From contig CAUDVX010000022.1 in the NCBI GenBank assembly GCA_958452935.1, positions 1 to 26,867 of the forward strand: DNA of 26,867 nucleotides, read 5' to 3'. The stretch's first letter is position 1, and each line of letters begins with the position of its first letter. This stretch comes from an uncultured Collinsella sp. GTDB lineage: Bacteria; Actinomycetota; Coriobacteriia; Coriobacteriales; Coriobacteriaceae. Below are positions 1-6,142 of the stretch, one piece after another. The position numbers and the translations under genes are program-made. Under the pieces are notes generated by a model, which was not told the origin of the DNA, did no database searches, and was given only the letters and a program-made list of their open reading frames with translations.

Positions 1-58
1 CATGCGAACCTCCAGTCCGGACCGCCCCGCGGTCCAACTTTCTGTCCGCACCCCCATC

Positions 59-82
59 CAGGAACTATTTCACCGCAACTTA
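59..82 (+). repeat. 24-bp repeat, copy A (left of the AbiEi-like gene)
   Basis: The 24 bases beginning CAGGAACTATTTCACC are identical to positions 1369-1392, and 23 of them appear inverted at 1324-1346. This copy lies just past the 3' end of the leftward AbiEi-like gene. A further 11-base match (CAACTTTCTGT) occurs at 35-45 and, on the other strand, at 1319-1329, so the homology around the copies extends patchily beyond the core. The direct and inverted matches are read from the sequence; the function is unknown. Confidence 0.9.
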
Positions 83-143
83 TTGAGGCCGAGCGGGTTG
101 GGTCGATGATGGGTTCTGTTGTCGAGAAGATGAGGGCAGCCGG

Positions 144-1151
144 TCAGGAGCCTGCGTAGGGTTTTGTGGTTGGTATACCGTAGCCGCGCATCATGGAGCC
201 GAACGCTTTGACATCGTAGGTGTCTGAGAGCTTGAAATGAATGACGTTGTGGCCCATGGCACGCAGGTTCGCGTCGCGCACGAGGGCAGCTCGATAGGTT
301 TTTGCCGCAGTATGTTCCGGATCATTTTGGGCATCGTCCTCAAACTTGCCTAGTCCATGCAGCTCAGCCAGCATCCAAGAGCCGTTTGGCATCTGCCAGC
401 CGTAATCTGCCAAATAATAGCCGGCGTTTCCCGGTCGAGTGATTTCAACCTGAAGTTCGGGAGCGGCAACTCCCGCCATAATCATTGCCGCACGTGCTTC
501 GGATTCTCCACCGTTATCCGATCTGCCATCCATGTGTTCAAAAACGTCAAATGCGCGCGCGATGCCGTGCAGTCCGCGGCAGTTCGCTTGTGCATATGCA
601 AGCAATTCTTCACGCTCGACACCGTATTCACGAGCCAACCCGTCGGCATAGCCTAGTGCATATCGAAAAGCGCTCGTTCGGGTGATGTCGACCACCGTGC
701 GATATGGATCCGTCAACGTAAACGGGCCGAGCTGCCATACGTCGGCCGGCCGCCAGCGTCGGTATTCAACGAATTCGTACATATCGCGTCTGCTGGAACG
801 CGGCAGCAGCACTTGCACCTTGTCGAGAAGCGAATATGCAGAACCGATGCCATAGAGCAGTGCCGCCGTTGCTCCACAAAACACTGCATCCGGTTCAACG
901 ACCGCAATAGCGGATGCCAATTGAAAGATGCGATCTTCGACGCCGAGGTCATTCCAATACGCGGGATCAGCGTAGACATGGTTGTAGAGTCGAATAATCA
1001 TCTCTTTTTGCATGAGTGCGTAGGCACAGCGTTCATCCCATTTTTTGGTAGCTACAAACAGGTGCCCGCCATGATGGGCCTCGAATAACCGGAAGAACAG
1101 CTCTGCTTGCGGTTTGGAACAGCGTTTATCATGACTCATTTTCGACCCCAT
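144..1151 (-). CDS. AbiEi-like / Vsr-fold (DUF559-like) domain protein
   Basis: A 335-residue protein read leftward. The N-terminal part resembles the AbiEi antitoxin/regulator family: a short region with MIIRLYNHVYADP where family members have a 'rrvrrGvYa' stretch, then PDAVFCGATAALLYGIG, then DPYRTVVDITR. The C-terminal third resembles DUF559/Vsr-like PD-(D/E)XK nuclease folds: YYLADYGW, then MLAELHGLGKFED, then VRDANLRAMGHNVIHF. Homologues are usually called AbiEi-family antitoxin or endonuclease-domain protein; here no AbiEii toxin partner is adjacent, so the role is uncertain. Two starts are possible: ATG at 1151, without a clear ribosome site, or ATG at 1139, preceded by GGGG at good spacing. 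The gene is bracketed by copies of a 24-bp repeat and looks like accessory DNA. Family assignment is by eye; function is inferred only at the level of a DNA-binding or nuclease-like protein. Confidence 0.6.
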   Translation of the reverse strand: MGSKMSHDKRCSKPQAELFFRLFEAHHGGHLFVATKKWDERCAYALMQKEMIIRLYNHVYADPAYWNDLGVEDRIFQLASAIAVVEPDAVFCGATAALLYGIGSAYSLLDKVQVLLPRSSRRDMYEFVEYRRWRPADVWQLGPFTLTDPYRTVVDITRTSAFRYALGYADGLAREYGVEREELLAYAQANCRGLHGIARAFDVFEHMDGRSDNGGESEARAAMIMAGVAAPELQVEITRPGNAGYYLADYGWQMPNGSWMLAELHGLGKFEDDAQNDPEHTAAKTYRAALVRDANLRAMGHNVIHFKLSDTYDVKAFGSMMRGYGIPTTKPYAGS

Positions 1152-1323
1152 GGTCTCGAGGGAGAGCGAATGACACTACGCTATCCCATATTTGGTCCGC
1201 CAGACCTTGCCATAAACTGACCAAAAGCTTGACGGGGCAGGTCAGAGTCATGAGTCAGAGCCAAACATATCGGCAAACGGTTGATTAGTGCCCTTCGGCG
1301 GCACTTAAAACCACCCTTACAGA
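1152..1323. other. Intergenic region upstream of the AbiEi-like gene
   Basis: This stretch should hold the leftward promoter of the AbiEi-like gene. I see a small dyad, GTGCC then GGCAC at 1289-1305, and an imperfect dyad around TCATGA at 1249-1254, but no convincing -35/-10 pair. It ends at the inverted-repeat hairpin 1324-1391. Confidence 0.4.
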
Positions 1324-1391
1324 AAGTTGCGGTGAAATAGTTCCTGAAAAGCTCGAATAAGCCTTAATCAGGAACTATTTCACCGCAACTT
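1324..1391. repeat. Perfect 24-bp inverted repeat with 20-bp spacer (copies B and C)
   Basis: Positions 1324-1347 (AAGTTGCGGTGAAATAG and on) are the exact reverse complement of 1368-1391, separated by 20 bases. Copy C also matches copy A at 59-82 directly. The hairpin begins 16 bases past the stop of the leftward PIN-domain gene and is followed on that strand by only a short TTTC. It could therefore act as a terminator for the toxin-antitoxin operon, or be one end of a mobile or repetitive unit. The geometry is seen; the role is inferred. Confidence 0.9.
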
Positions 1392-1406
1392 AGGAGGGGA
1401 TGGGGG

Positions 1407-1883
1407 TTAGCTGTGGGGGCGGTGGCGGAGTTTGTCGATGGTGGAGTCGGTGTTGCGGCTGCGGGATTCGGCGGCGCGGTCGCGAGCGTCGGCTGCGGTT
1501 TGGCGCTTGCGGCGGTAATCGATCATGCCTTGAATGATGGGCTTGCCAAAGCTCACGACATCATCGTTGTAGATGGCGGTTCGGGCTGCGAGGAGGCAGT
1601 CGGTAAAGTCCATATGGGTCTTGCCAAAGAGTTTGACGGCAAGGGCGACAACGGTGGGTTCGTCGACCATGACGTCATCGAGCAGCCTTTTCATGGCCGT
1701 AGCAATCTCAACGCGGGGAACCTTATAGACGTCGCGTAGCGTGACCACGACGCGCGTGATGATTTCGGGGTAGACACGAGCGGTGCGCGTGGCGATGACC
1801 TTGGCGGCGCGCGGCGACAGGACCTCGTCGTCGTCGAGCAGGTAGCGCAGGATGACGGTCTCGTCGATGATGGTGCTACTCAT
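1407..1883 (-). CDS. PIN-domain protein, putative VapC-like toxin
   Basis: A 158-residue leftward protein whose first 115 residues fit the PIN (VapC-like) RNase fold: IIDETVILRYLLDDD at the N-terminus (D7), YPEIITRVVVTLRDVYKVPR in the middle, and HMDFTDCLLAARTA (D92, D95) followed by VVSFGKPI. The C-terminal 40 residues are Arg/Lys/Asp-rich and probably disordered. Compared with typical PIN proteins, the acidic residue expected in the middle helix seems to be R44 and the last acidic residue of the usual 'TFDkd' motif is G113, so the active site may be incomplete. It overlaps the upstream antitoxin gene by 8 bases, indicating translational coupling. The partner is RelB/DinJ-like rather than a VapB, a mixed pairing that is known in other genomes. 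The PIN fold is fairly secure; RNase activity is not. Confidence 0.75.
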   Translation of the reverse strand: MSSTIIDETVILRYLLDDDEVLSPRAAKVIATRTARVYPEIITRVVVTLRDVYKVPRVEIATAMKRLLDDVMVDEPTVVALAVKLFGKTHMDFTDCLLAARTAIYNDDVVSFGKPIIQGMIDYRRKRQTAADARDRAAESRSRNTDSTIDKLRHRPHS

Positions 1884-2199
1884 GGATATCTACTTCCTCG
1901 GGACCCAAAATCGAATCGTCGTTTTCTGTAGCAAGGTATTCAATCCAGGCATTGCGCTCCTCGGAGCGGCGATTGGGATCCCCATATGCTTTGAGCGATC
2001 CGTATGCGGCGGTGCCGTCCTTTGAGCGCACGGCGACCGGCTGAAAGGGGAGTTTGCGCATCAAAATGCTCTGCGCGACAAAAAGGCGCACGGCCTCGGC
2101 GAGCGATGTGCCCATGGCGTCGTAGAGACGCTCGGCATGCTGCTTGTCTTCCTCGCGAATGCGCACCTGCAGGATGGCTCGTTTTTGAGTCGATGACAT
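1876..2199 (-). CDS. RelB/DinJ-family antitoxin
   Basis: A 107-residue leftward protein with the RelB/DinJ ribbon-helix-helix N-terminus: AILQVRIREEDKQHAERLYDAMG, then TSLAEAVRLFVAQSI and MRKLPFQP. Such proteins bind operator DNA as dimers and neutralise the toxin with their C-terminal part; here the tail is acidic (NDDSILGPEEVDIHE). The ATG at 2199 is preferred over GTG at 2202, because the ribosome site GGGAGG (complement of 2206-2211) lies 6 bases from the ATG but only 3 from the GTG. It is the first gene of a two-gene operon with the PIN protein. Two palindromes just upstream are good candidates for its own operator. Confidence 0.82.
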   Translation of the reverse strand: MSSTQKRAILQVRIREEDKQHAERLYDAMGTSLAEAVRLFVAQSILMRKLPFQPVAVRSKDGTAAYGSLKAYGDPNRRSEERNAWIEYLATENDDSILGPEEVDIHE

Positions 2200-2225
2200 C
2201 ACTGGCCTCCCTTAATGAGCGTGCA

Positions 2226-2263
2226 ATTTGAATAGTCAAATACTGCTTCGGCTAATAATAGCC
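2226..2263 (-). promoter_or_regulatory. Candidate toxin-antitoxin operator/promoter with two palindromes
   Basis: Two perfect short palindromes stand in tandem upstream of the antitoxin: ATTTGA-ATAG-TCAAAT at 2226-2241 and GGCTA-ATAA-TAGCC at 2250-2263. On the leftward strand, TTGGCT (2265-2260) and TATTTG (2242-2237) are 17 bases apart and could be -35 and -10 boxes, with the palindromes overlapping both. Autorepression through such sites is usual for RelB/DinJ systems. The palindromes are seen; the promoter and operator roles are inferred. Confidence 0.45.
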
Positions 2264-2424
2264 AATCTTACAACCACTACTTTATTGCACTAGAGTAATT
2301 GACTGTAAACGATATTACAAACGTACTACATCCTTCAGAAATGAGCGTGAAATCTTTCTTGGGAGTACGCATGTAATACACTCACCTTTATAGCTTCTAG
2401 AGAATAATTCCAACCTGCCAAAAC

Positions 2425-2450
2425 CCCTGCAATACACCCGTATTGCAGGG
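2425..2450. promoter_or_regulatory. Perfect 11-bp palindrome upstream of the formate hydrogenlyase operon
   Basis: CCCTGCAATAC at 2425-2435 and GTATTGCAGGG at 2440-2450 form a perfect inverted repeat around ACCC. It could be an operator for an unknown regulator of the rightward operon, or, read leftward, a hairpin followed by a modest GTTTTGG tract and so a weak terminator. There is no T-tract in the rightward sense. Confidence 0.5.
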
Positions 2451-2502
2451 CCTATGCTCAAGTTTGCCACCTGCAACTGCGTATATTTAACCTGTATATC
2501 GT

Positions 2503-2620
2503 TGGAGGAATTCTATCGAAGCGCCTGTTTCGCCGCATGCGCTCGATACGCCGATGCCAGGCCACGGGCGGCCTGGGGCAACGTCCGCAGGGTCTCTCCA
2601 GCATGGGATTCAGGAGGGAG
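2503..2620 (+). ncRNA. Structured 5' leader of hydN-fdhF, candidate cis-regulatory RNA (riboswitch-like)
   Basis: Stem A pairs 2514-2524 with 2539-2548, with one bulged A. Stem B pairs CCAGGCC (2557-2563) with GGCCTGG (2570-2576). Both are enclosed by a possible base stem, TGGAGG (2503-2508) with TCTCCA (2595-2600). The segment TCTCTCC (2593-2599) can instead pair with GGAGGGA (2613-2619), which is the ribosome-binding site of hydN. Loop B (2565-2569) can also pair with 2583-2587. The two alternatives are mutually exclusive, the usual logic of a translational riboswitch. Because the genes behind it make a molybdopterin enzyme, the Moco RNA motif is one candidate; I cannot match its consensus from memory. 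Confidence 0.5.
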
Positions 2621-2628
2621 TGAACAAC

Positions 2629-3147
2629 ATGGGCAATAAACGAGTCGTGGCTGATTCCTCACGCTGCATTGGGTGCCAAACCTGTATGGCGGCGTGCATC
2701 GAGGCACACGATATTCCCGGCAACATCGCCGCGCCGCGCCTGCGCGTAACGCGCACCTACGAGATCTCCGCACCGGTGGCGTGCCACCACTGCGAGGACG
2801 CTCCATGCGCCAAGGCCTGCCCCACGGGCGCCTTGTTCTTTGATCCAAAGAACCATCGCATCGGCGTTAACGAGGACAACTGCATCGGCTGCAAGAGCTG
2901 CGTCATGGCCTGCCCCTTTGGCGCCGTGAGTGTGGCGACTACGCAGGTCCCCGTCTTGATGGGCGACGTGCGCGTGGGTTCGCAGACTAAGAGCTTCGTG
3001 CTCAAGTGCGACCTGTGCGTGGACCGTCCCGGCGGCCCGGCGTGTGCCGAGGCGTGCCCGACCAAGGGCCTCACCCTGGTAGACGAGGAGCGCCTGGCGG
3101 AGCTGACTGCCGAGCGTGCCCGCGCCACCATCGAAAACGAGGCGTAA
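2629..3147 (+). CDS. hydN: HydN-like electron-transfer ferredoxin with four [4Fe-4S] motifs
   Basis: A 172-residue cytoplasmic iron-sulfur protein of the HydN/HycB family, which carries electrons from formate dehydrogenase H. Four Cys clusters are visible in order: CIGCQTCMAAC, CHHCEDAPCAKAC, CIGCKSCVMAC and CDLCVDRPGGPACAEAC, enough for four [4Fe-4S] centres. Length is close to E. coli HydN (about 175). The ATG at 2629 is chosen because AGGAGGG lies 11 bases upstream; an in-frame reading from 2554 has no such site and no family similarity. It is the first gene of the formate hydrogenlyase unit, 76 bases before fdhF, and its ribosome site can be masked by the leader structure. A second, longer HycB-like protein is encoded after fdhF, so this one may serve as an extra carrier or as a partner of FdhF in another route. 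Confidence 0.88.
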   Translation: MGNKRVVADSSRCIGCQTCMAACIEAHDIPGNIAAPRLRVTRTYEISAPVACHHCEDAPCAKACPTGALFFDPKNHRIGVNEDNCIGCKSCVMACPFGAVSVATTQVPVLMGDVRVGSQTKSFVLKCDLCVDRPGGPACAEACPTKGLTLVDEERLAELTAERARATIENEA

Positions 3148-3184
3148 GCGGGCGGCCAAACAGGCCCAATGATTGTCAAATAAG

Positions 3185-3200
3185 TACCGAGTATTCGGTA
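3185..3200 (+). promoter_or_regulatory. Small hairpin before the fdhF ribosome-binding site
   Basis: TACCGA and TCGGTA form a perfect 6-bp stem around GTAT, about 10 bases before the AAGGAAGGAGGG ribosome site of fdhF. It may be an mRNA processing or stability element between hydN and fdhF. There is no T-tract, so it is not an intrinsic terminator. Confidence 0.3.
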
Positions 3201-3223
3201 GCAGAGAAAGGAAGGAGGGTGTC

Positions 3224-5446
3224 ATGGAGAAGCATAAAGTGATCTGCCCGTACTGCGGCGCCGGTTGCCAGTTTAACCTCTTGGTCCAAAACGGCCAGGT
3301 CGTGGGTACCGAACCGCTCAACGGCATCACCAACCAGAGCGAGCTGTGCCTTAAGGGCATGAGCGGCTACGACTTCATCAACGACACCAAGATCTTGACT
3401 CCTCGCGTACTGCACCCGATGATCCGCCGCACTAAGGGCGCGGATCTTGAGCGCGTAAGCTGGGACGAGGCACTGGATTTCACCGCATCTAAGATGCAGG
3501 CCATAATTGACGAATATGGTCCTAACGCTGTCATGACCACCGGCTCTTCGCGAGGCGGCGGCAATGAGGCGAACTACGTCATGCAGAAGTTTACGCGTGC
3601 GTGCATCGGCACCCACAGCGTGGACAACTGCGCCCGTACTTGACACGGCCCTACTGTCCTCGGTCTGATGGACACGGTTGGTTCAGGTTGCATGTCATGC
3701 TCCATCCCCGGTATGGAGGATGCGGGCTGCATTTTCCTCTTCGGCTATAACCCTGCCGATTCGCACCCCATCGTCGCAAGGCGTATCGTGCGAGCCAAAG
3801 AAAAGGGTTGCAAGATCATCGTCGCTGACCCGCGCCATATCGAAACCGCGCGTATCGCCGATCTCTACCTTCCGATCAAGAACGGTTGCAACGTTGCGTT
3901 CCTCAACGCCTTTGCAAACTGCTTGGTCAACGATGGCCTCTACGACAAGGAATTCGTCGCCGAGCACACGAACGGCTTTGACGAGTGGTGGGAGACCATC
4001 AAGAACTACACTCCCGAATCCGTACAGGACATCACGGGTGTCGAGCCTGCGCTGATCCACCAAGCTGCCGAGATGTACGCCACGGCGAAGCCTTCTGCCA
4101 TCATTGGCTGGGGCATGGGCGTATGCCAGCAGAAGCAGAACCTGAAGACGGTGCACACCATCGCCTCCATCGCCTGCGTTGCCGGCCAGATCGGCAAACC
4201 CAATTCCGGCCTCGCGCCCGTGCGCGGTCAGAACAACGTCCAGGGCTCCTGCGATATGGGCATGCTGCCCAACCTGTACCCTGGCTACCAAAAGGTCACC
4301 GACCCCGCCGTGCGCGCCAAGTTTGCCAAGGCTTGGGGCGTGCCCGAGGAAAAGCTCCCGCTCGAGGAGGGCTACAAGCTCACCGACCTGGGCCACCTGG
4401 TCGACGAGGGCAAGGTGCACTGCTTCTACAACTACGGCGAGGACCCGGTGCAGACCGAGCCCGATTCGGCCGGTATGCGCAAGACGCTCTCCGAGCTGGA
4501 TCTGTTCATCTGCCAGGACATCTTTATGACGCAGACGACCATGCTCGCCGACGTCATCCTGCCTGCCACCTCTTGGGGTGAGCACGAGGGTGTCTTTACT
4601 GCATCCGACCGTAGCTTCCAGCACTTTGACGCGGCCGTTCCGCCCAAGGGCGAGTGCCGTCACGACTGGGAGATCTTCGCGGACCTGTCCACGCGCATGG
4701 GCTATCCCATGCACTACGACAACACCGAGCAGATCTGGAACGAGTGCATTAGCCTGTGCCCCAACTTTGTGGGTGCGACCTACGAGAAGATGGCTCCCGA
4801 GGGCGGCTACGCCCAGTGGCCGGTCAAGAGCACCGATGTGAACGACCACGGTACGCCCGACATGTTCGCTGGTGGCAAGTTCACCACCAAGGACGGCCGC
4901 GCCAACCTGATGGCGCACGACTGGGAGGCGCCCTCCGAGCTTCCCGACGATGAGTACCCGCTCATTCTGTGCACCGTCCGCGAGGTCGGCCACTACAGCT
5001 GCCGTTCGATGACCGGCAACTGCAAGACGCTGGCGCTGCTCGCCGACGAGCCCGGCTTTGTCCGCATGAATCCCGCGGACGCCCAGGCGCGCGGCATCAA
5101 GAACGGCGACATCGTCTCGATCCACAGCCGCCGCGGCCAGGTATACAGCCGCGCCGACGTGAGCGACCGTATCAACAAGGGCACGGTCTATATGACCTAC
5201 CAGTGGTGGATCGGCAAGTGCAACGAGCTGACCATTCACAAGGTCGACCCGGTCTCGCACACGCCCGAGGACAAGTTCTCCGCCTGCCAGGTCGACGCCA
5301 TTGCCGACCAGGTTTGGGCAGAGGGCGAGGTCGAGCGTCAGTACACCGAGCTCAAGCAGGCTCTGGTGGATGCCGCCGCTCCCCAGGATGTTGAGCCCGG
5401 CGCCGCCAAGTTCGACGACGAGACGCACGTGAATCAAATCGTGTAG
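3224..5446 (+). CDS. fdhF: Selenocysteine formate dehydrogenase H, catalytic subunit
   Basis: Reads as one 740-residue protein if the in-frame UGA at 3641-3643 is selenocysteine (residue 140). It oxidises formate to CO2 on a bis-MGD Mo or W centre. The N-terminal cluster ligands C8, C11, C15 and C42, with K44 after them, match E. coli FdhF position for position, and the Sec context is NCAR-T-U-H-G-P, with U140 and H141 as in E. coli (U140/H141). GEHEGVFTASDR carries the active-site Arg, and the C-terminal MGD-binding domain includes LTDLG... and YQWWIGKCNELT. It is about 25 residues longer than the E. coli enzyme, mostly at the Glu/Asp-rich C-terminus. There is no Tat signal, so it is cytoplasmic. 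The ATG at 3224 follows GGAGGG at ideal distance. Simple gene callers would split it in two at 3643. A SECIS-like hairpin follows the UGA directly. Confidence 0.96.
3641..3680 (+). promoter_or_regulatory. Bacterial SECIS element with the Sec UGA codon
   Basis: The UGA (3641-3643) is followed at 3655-3674 by a hairpin. TGTCC (3655-3659) pairs with GGACA (3670-3674), then TC (3660-3661) pairs with GA (3667-3668) around the loop GGTCT, leaving a bulged T at 3669. The E. coli fdhF SECIS has the same GGUCU in its apical loop, a bulged U in the upper stem and the same distance from the UGA. SelB binds this hairpin to deliver Sec-tRNA. Confidence 0.9.
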
Positions 5447-5467
5447 TCCCGTTCTCGTTGGCTTTTT

Positions 5468-5510
5468 GGGCCGGGCGTCCCGTACGTTCGGGAGCCCGGC
5501 CCGTTATTTT
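5468..5510 (+). terminator. Strong terminator-like hairpin between fdhF and hycB
   Basis: GGGCCGGGC (5468-5476) pairs with GCCCGGCCC (5494-5502), and TCCCG (5478-5482) with CGGGA (5489-5493), giving a 14-bp GC-rich stem with one bulge. GTTATTTT follows. Only 14 bases separate it from the start of hycB, leaving no room for a promoter after it, so it probably acts as a partial terminator or attenuator within the unit, or as a 3' stabiliser of hydN-fdhF mRNA. Confidence 0.7.
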
Positions 5511-5524
5511 GAAAGGAAGTGGGG

Positions 5525-6142
5525 ATGAACCGCTTCATCGACATCAACCCGGAGAGGTGCATCGGCTGCGGAACATGCCAGTCCGCCTGTGCCGACGCCC
5601 ACCGGATGCAGGGTCTTCAGGATACGCCGCGCCTGGTGCTCGTGAAGACCGGCGGTATTTCGGCCGCCCTTGCCTGCCACCATTGCGAGGGTGCCCCTTG
5701 CGCCGAGGTTTGCCCGGTGAATGCCATCGAGCACGATGGCGACCGCATCCACGTTAAGGAGCAGGAGTGCATCGGGTGCAGGCTGTGCGCCATCGCGTGC
5801 CCCTTCGGAGCCATCCATCCCGATGGCACGTCTATCGCCGGTGTCGCAGGCATGTGCGACCCGACGCCTTCGTATCCTAAGTCCCTGAGCAGCCTGCTTA
5901 CGTGGGCTCCCGGCCAGTACACCTGCGCTGTGAAGTGCGACCTTTGCGCCTTCGATCCGGACGGCCCGCATTGTGTGGCGGCGTGCCCCACCAAGGCGCT
6001 GACCGTCATGGGCGGCGCGGCCGATCGCGAGCTTGACGAGGCCAAGCGCCTGCGCTCGATCGAAAACGGTCCGGTCGTCGACGTTACCGCTGTGGCCCAG
6101 GGCCTGTCCGAGAAAGCAGAAGGGAGCGTAAACAATGGATAG
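5525..6142 (+). CDS. hyfA: HycB/HyfA-like [4Fe-4S] ferredoxin subunit of formate hydrogenlyase
   Basis: A 205-residue cytoplasmic protein, equal in length to HyfA and near HycB (203). It links formate dehydrogenase H to the hydrogenase. Four ferredoxin-like Cys clusters are seen: CIGCGTCQSAC, CHHCEGAPCAEVC, CIGCRLCAIAC and CDLCAFDPDGPHCVAAC, with an insert of about 30 residues between the third and fourth (MCDPTPSYPKSLSSLLTWAP region). The ATG at 5525 is preferred to GTG at 5519, because AAAGGAAG lies just upstream. The end overlaps hyfB by 8 bases, so translation is coupled to the membrane arm. It resembles the HydN-like protein at 2629 but is longer; choice between the names HycB and HyfA rests on the Hyf-type genes that follow. 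Confidence 0.9.
   Translation: MNRFIDINPERCIGCGTCQSACADAHRMQGLQDTPRLVLVKTGGISAALACHHCEGAPCAEVCPVNAIEHDGDRIHVKEQECIGCRLCAIACPFGAIHPDGTSIAGVAGMCDPTPSYPKSLSSLLTWAPGQYTCAVKCDLCAFDPDGPHCVAACPTKALTVMGGAADRELDEAKRLRSIENGPVVDVTAVAQGLSEKAEGSVNNG

Larger units (their letters stand above)
2203..2628. other. Divergent intergenic region between the toxin-antitoxin pair and hydN
   Basis: No gene is supported in this 426-base stretch, which is distinctly richer in A+T up to about 2510 than the genes around it. It contains the toxin-antitoxin operator candidate (2226-2263), a perfect hairpin (2425-2450), and a structured GC-rich leader in front of hydN (2503-2620). I could not find a -35/-10 pair for the rightward operon with good spacing; TATATT (2482-2487) and TATATC (2495-2500) are possible -10 boxes only. 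Confidence 0.6.

Noticed and set aside
2451..2510. A sigma-54 type promoter for the hydrogenlyase unit, as in E. coli.
   Set aside because: No GG-N10-GC pair with the right flanks was found, and sigma-54 is not expected in this class.
3173..3643. A short 156-residue formate dehydrogenase fragment followed by a separate gene from 3668, i.e. a nonsense-broken pseudogene.
   Set aside because: The UGA coincides with the catalytic Sec140 position, is followed by a SECIS hairpin, and selABC are in the window.
3695..5437. A 580-residue leftward open frame opposite fdhF.
   Set aside because: It is a shadow of fdhF with the same compositional cause and no ribosome site or domain.
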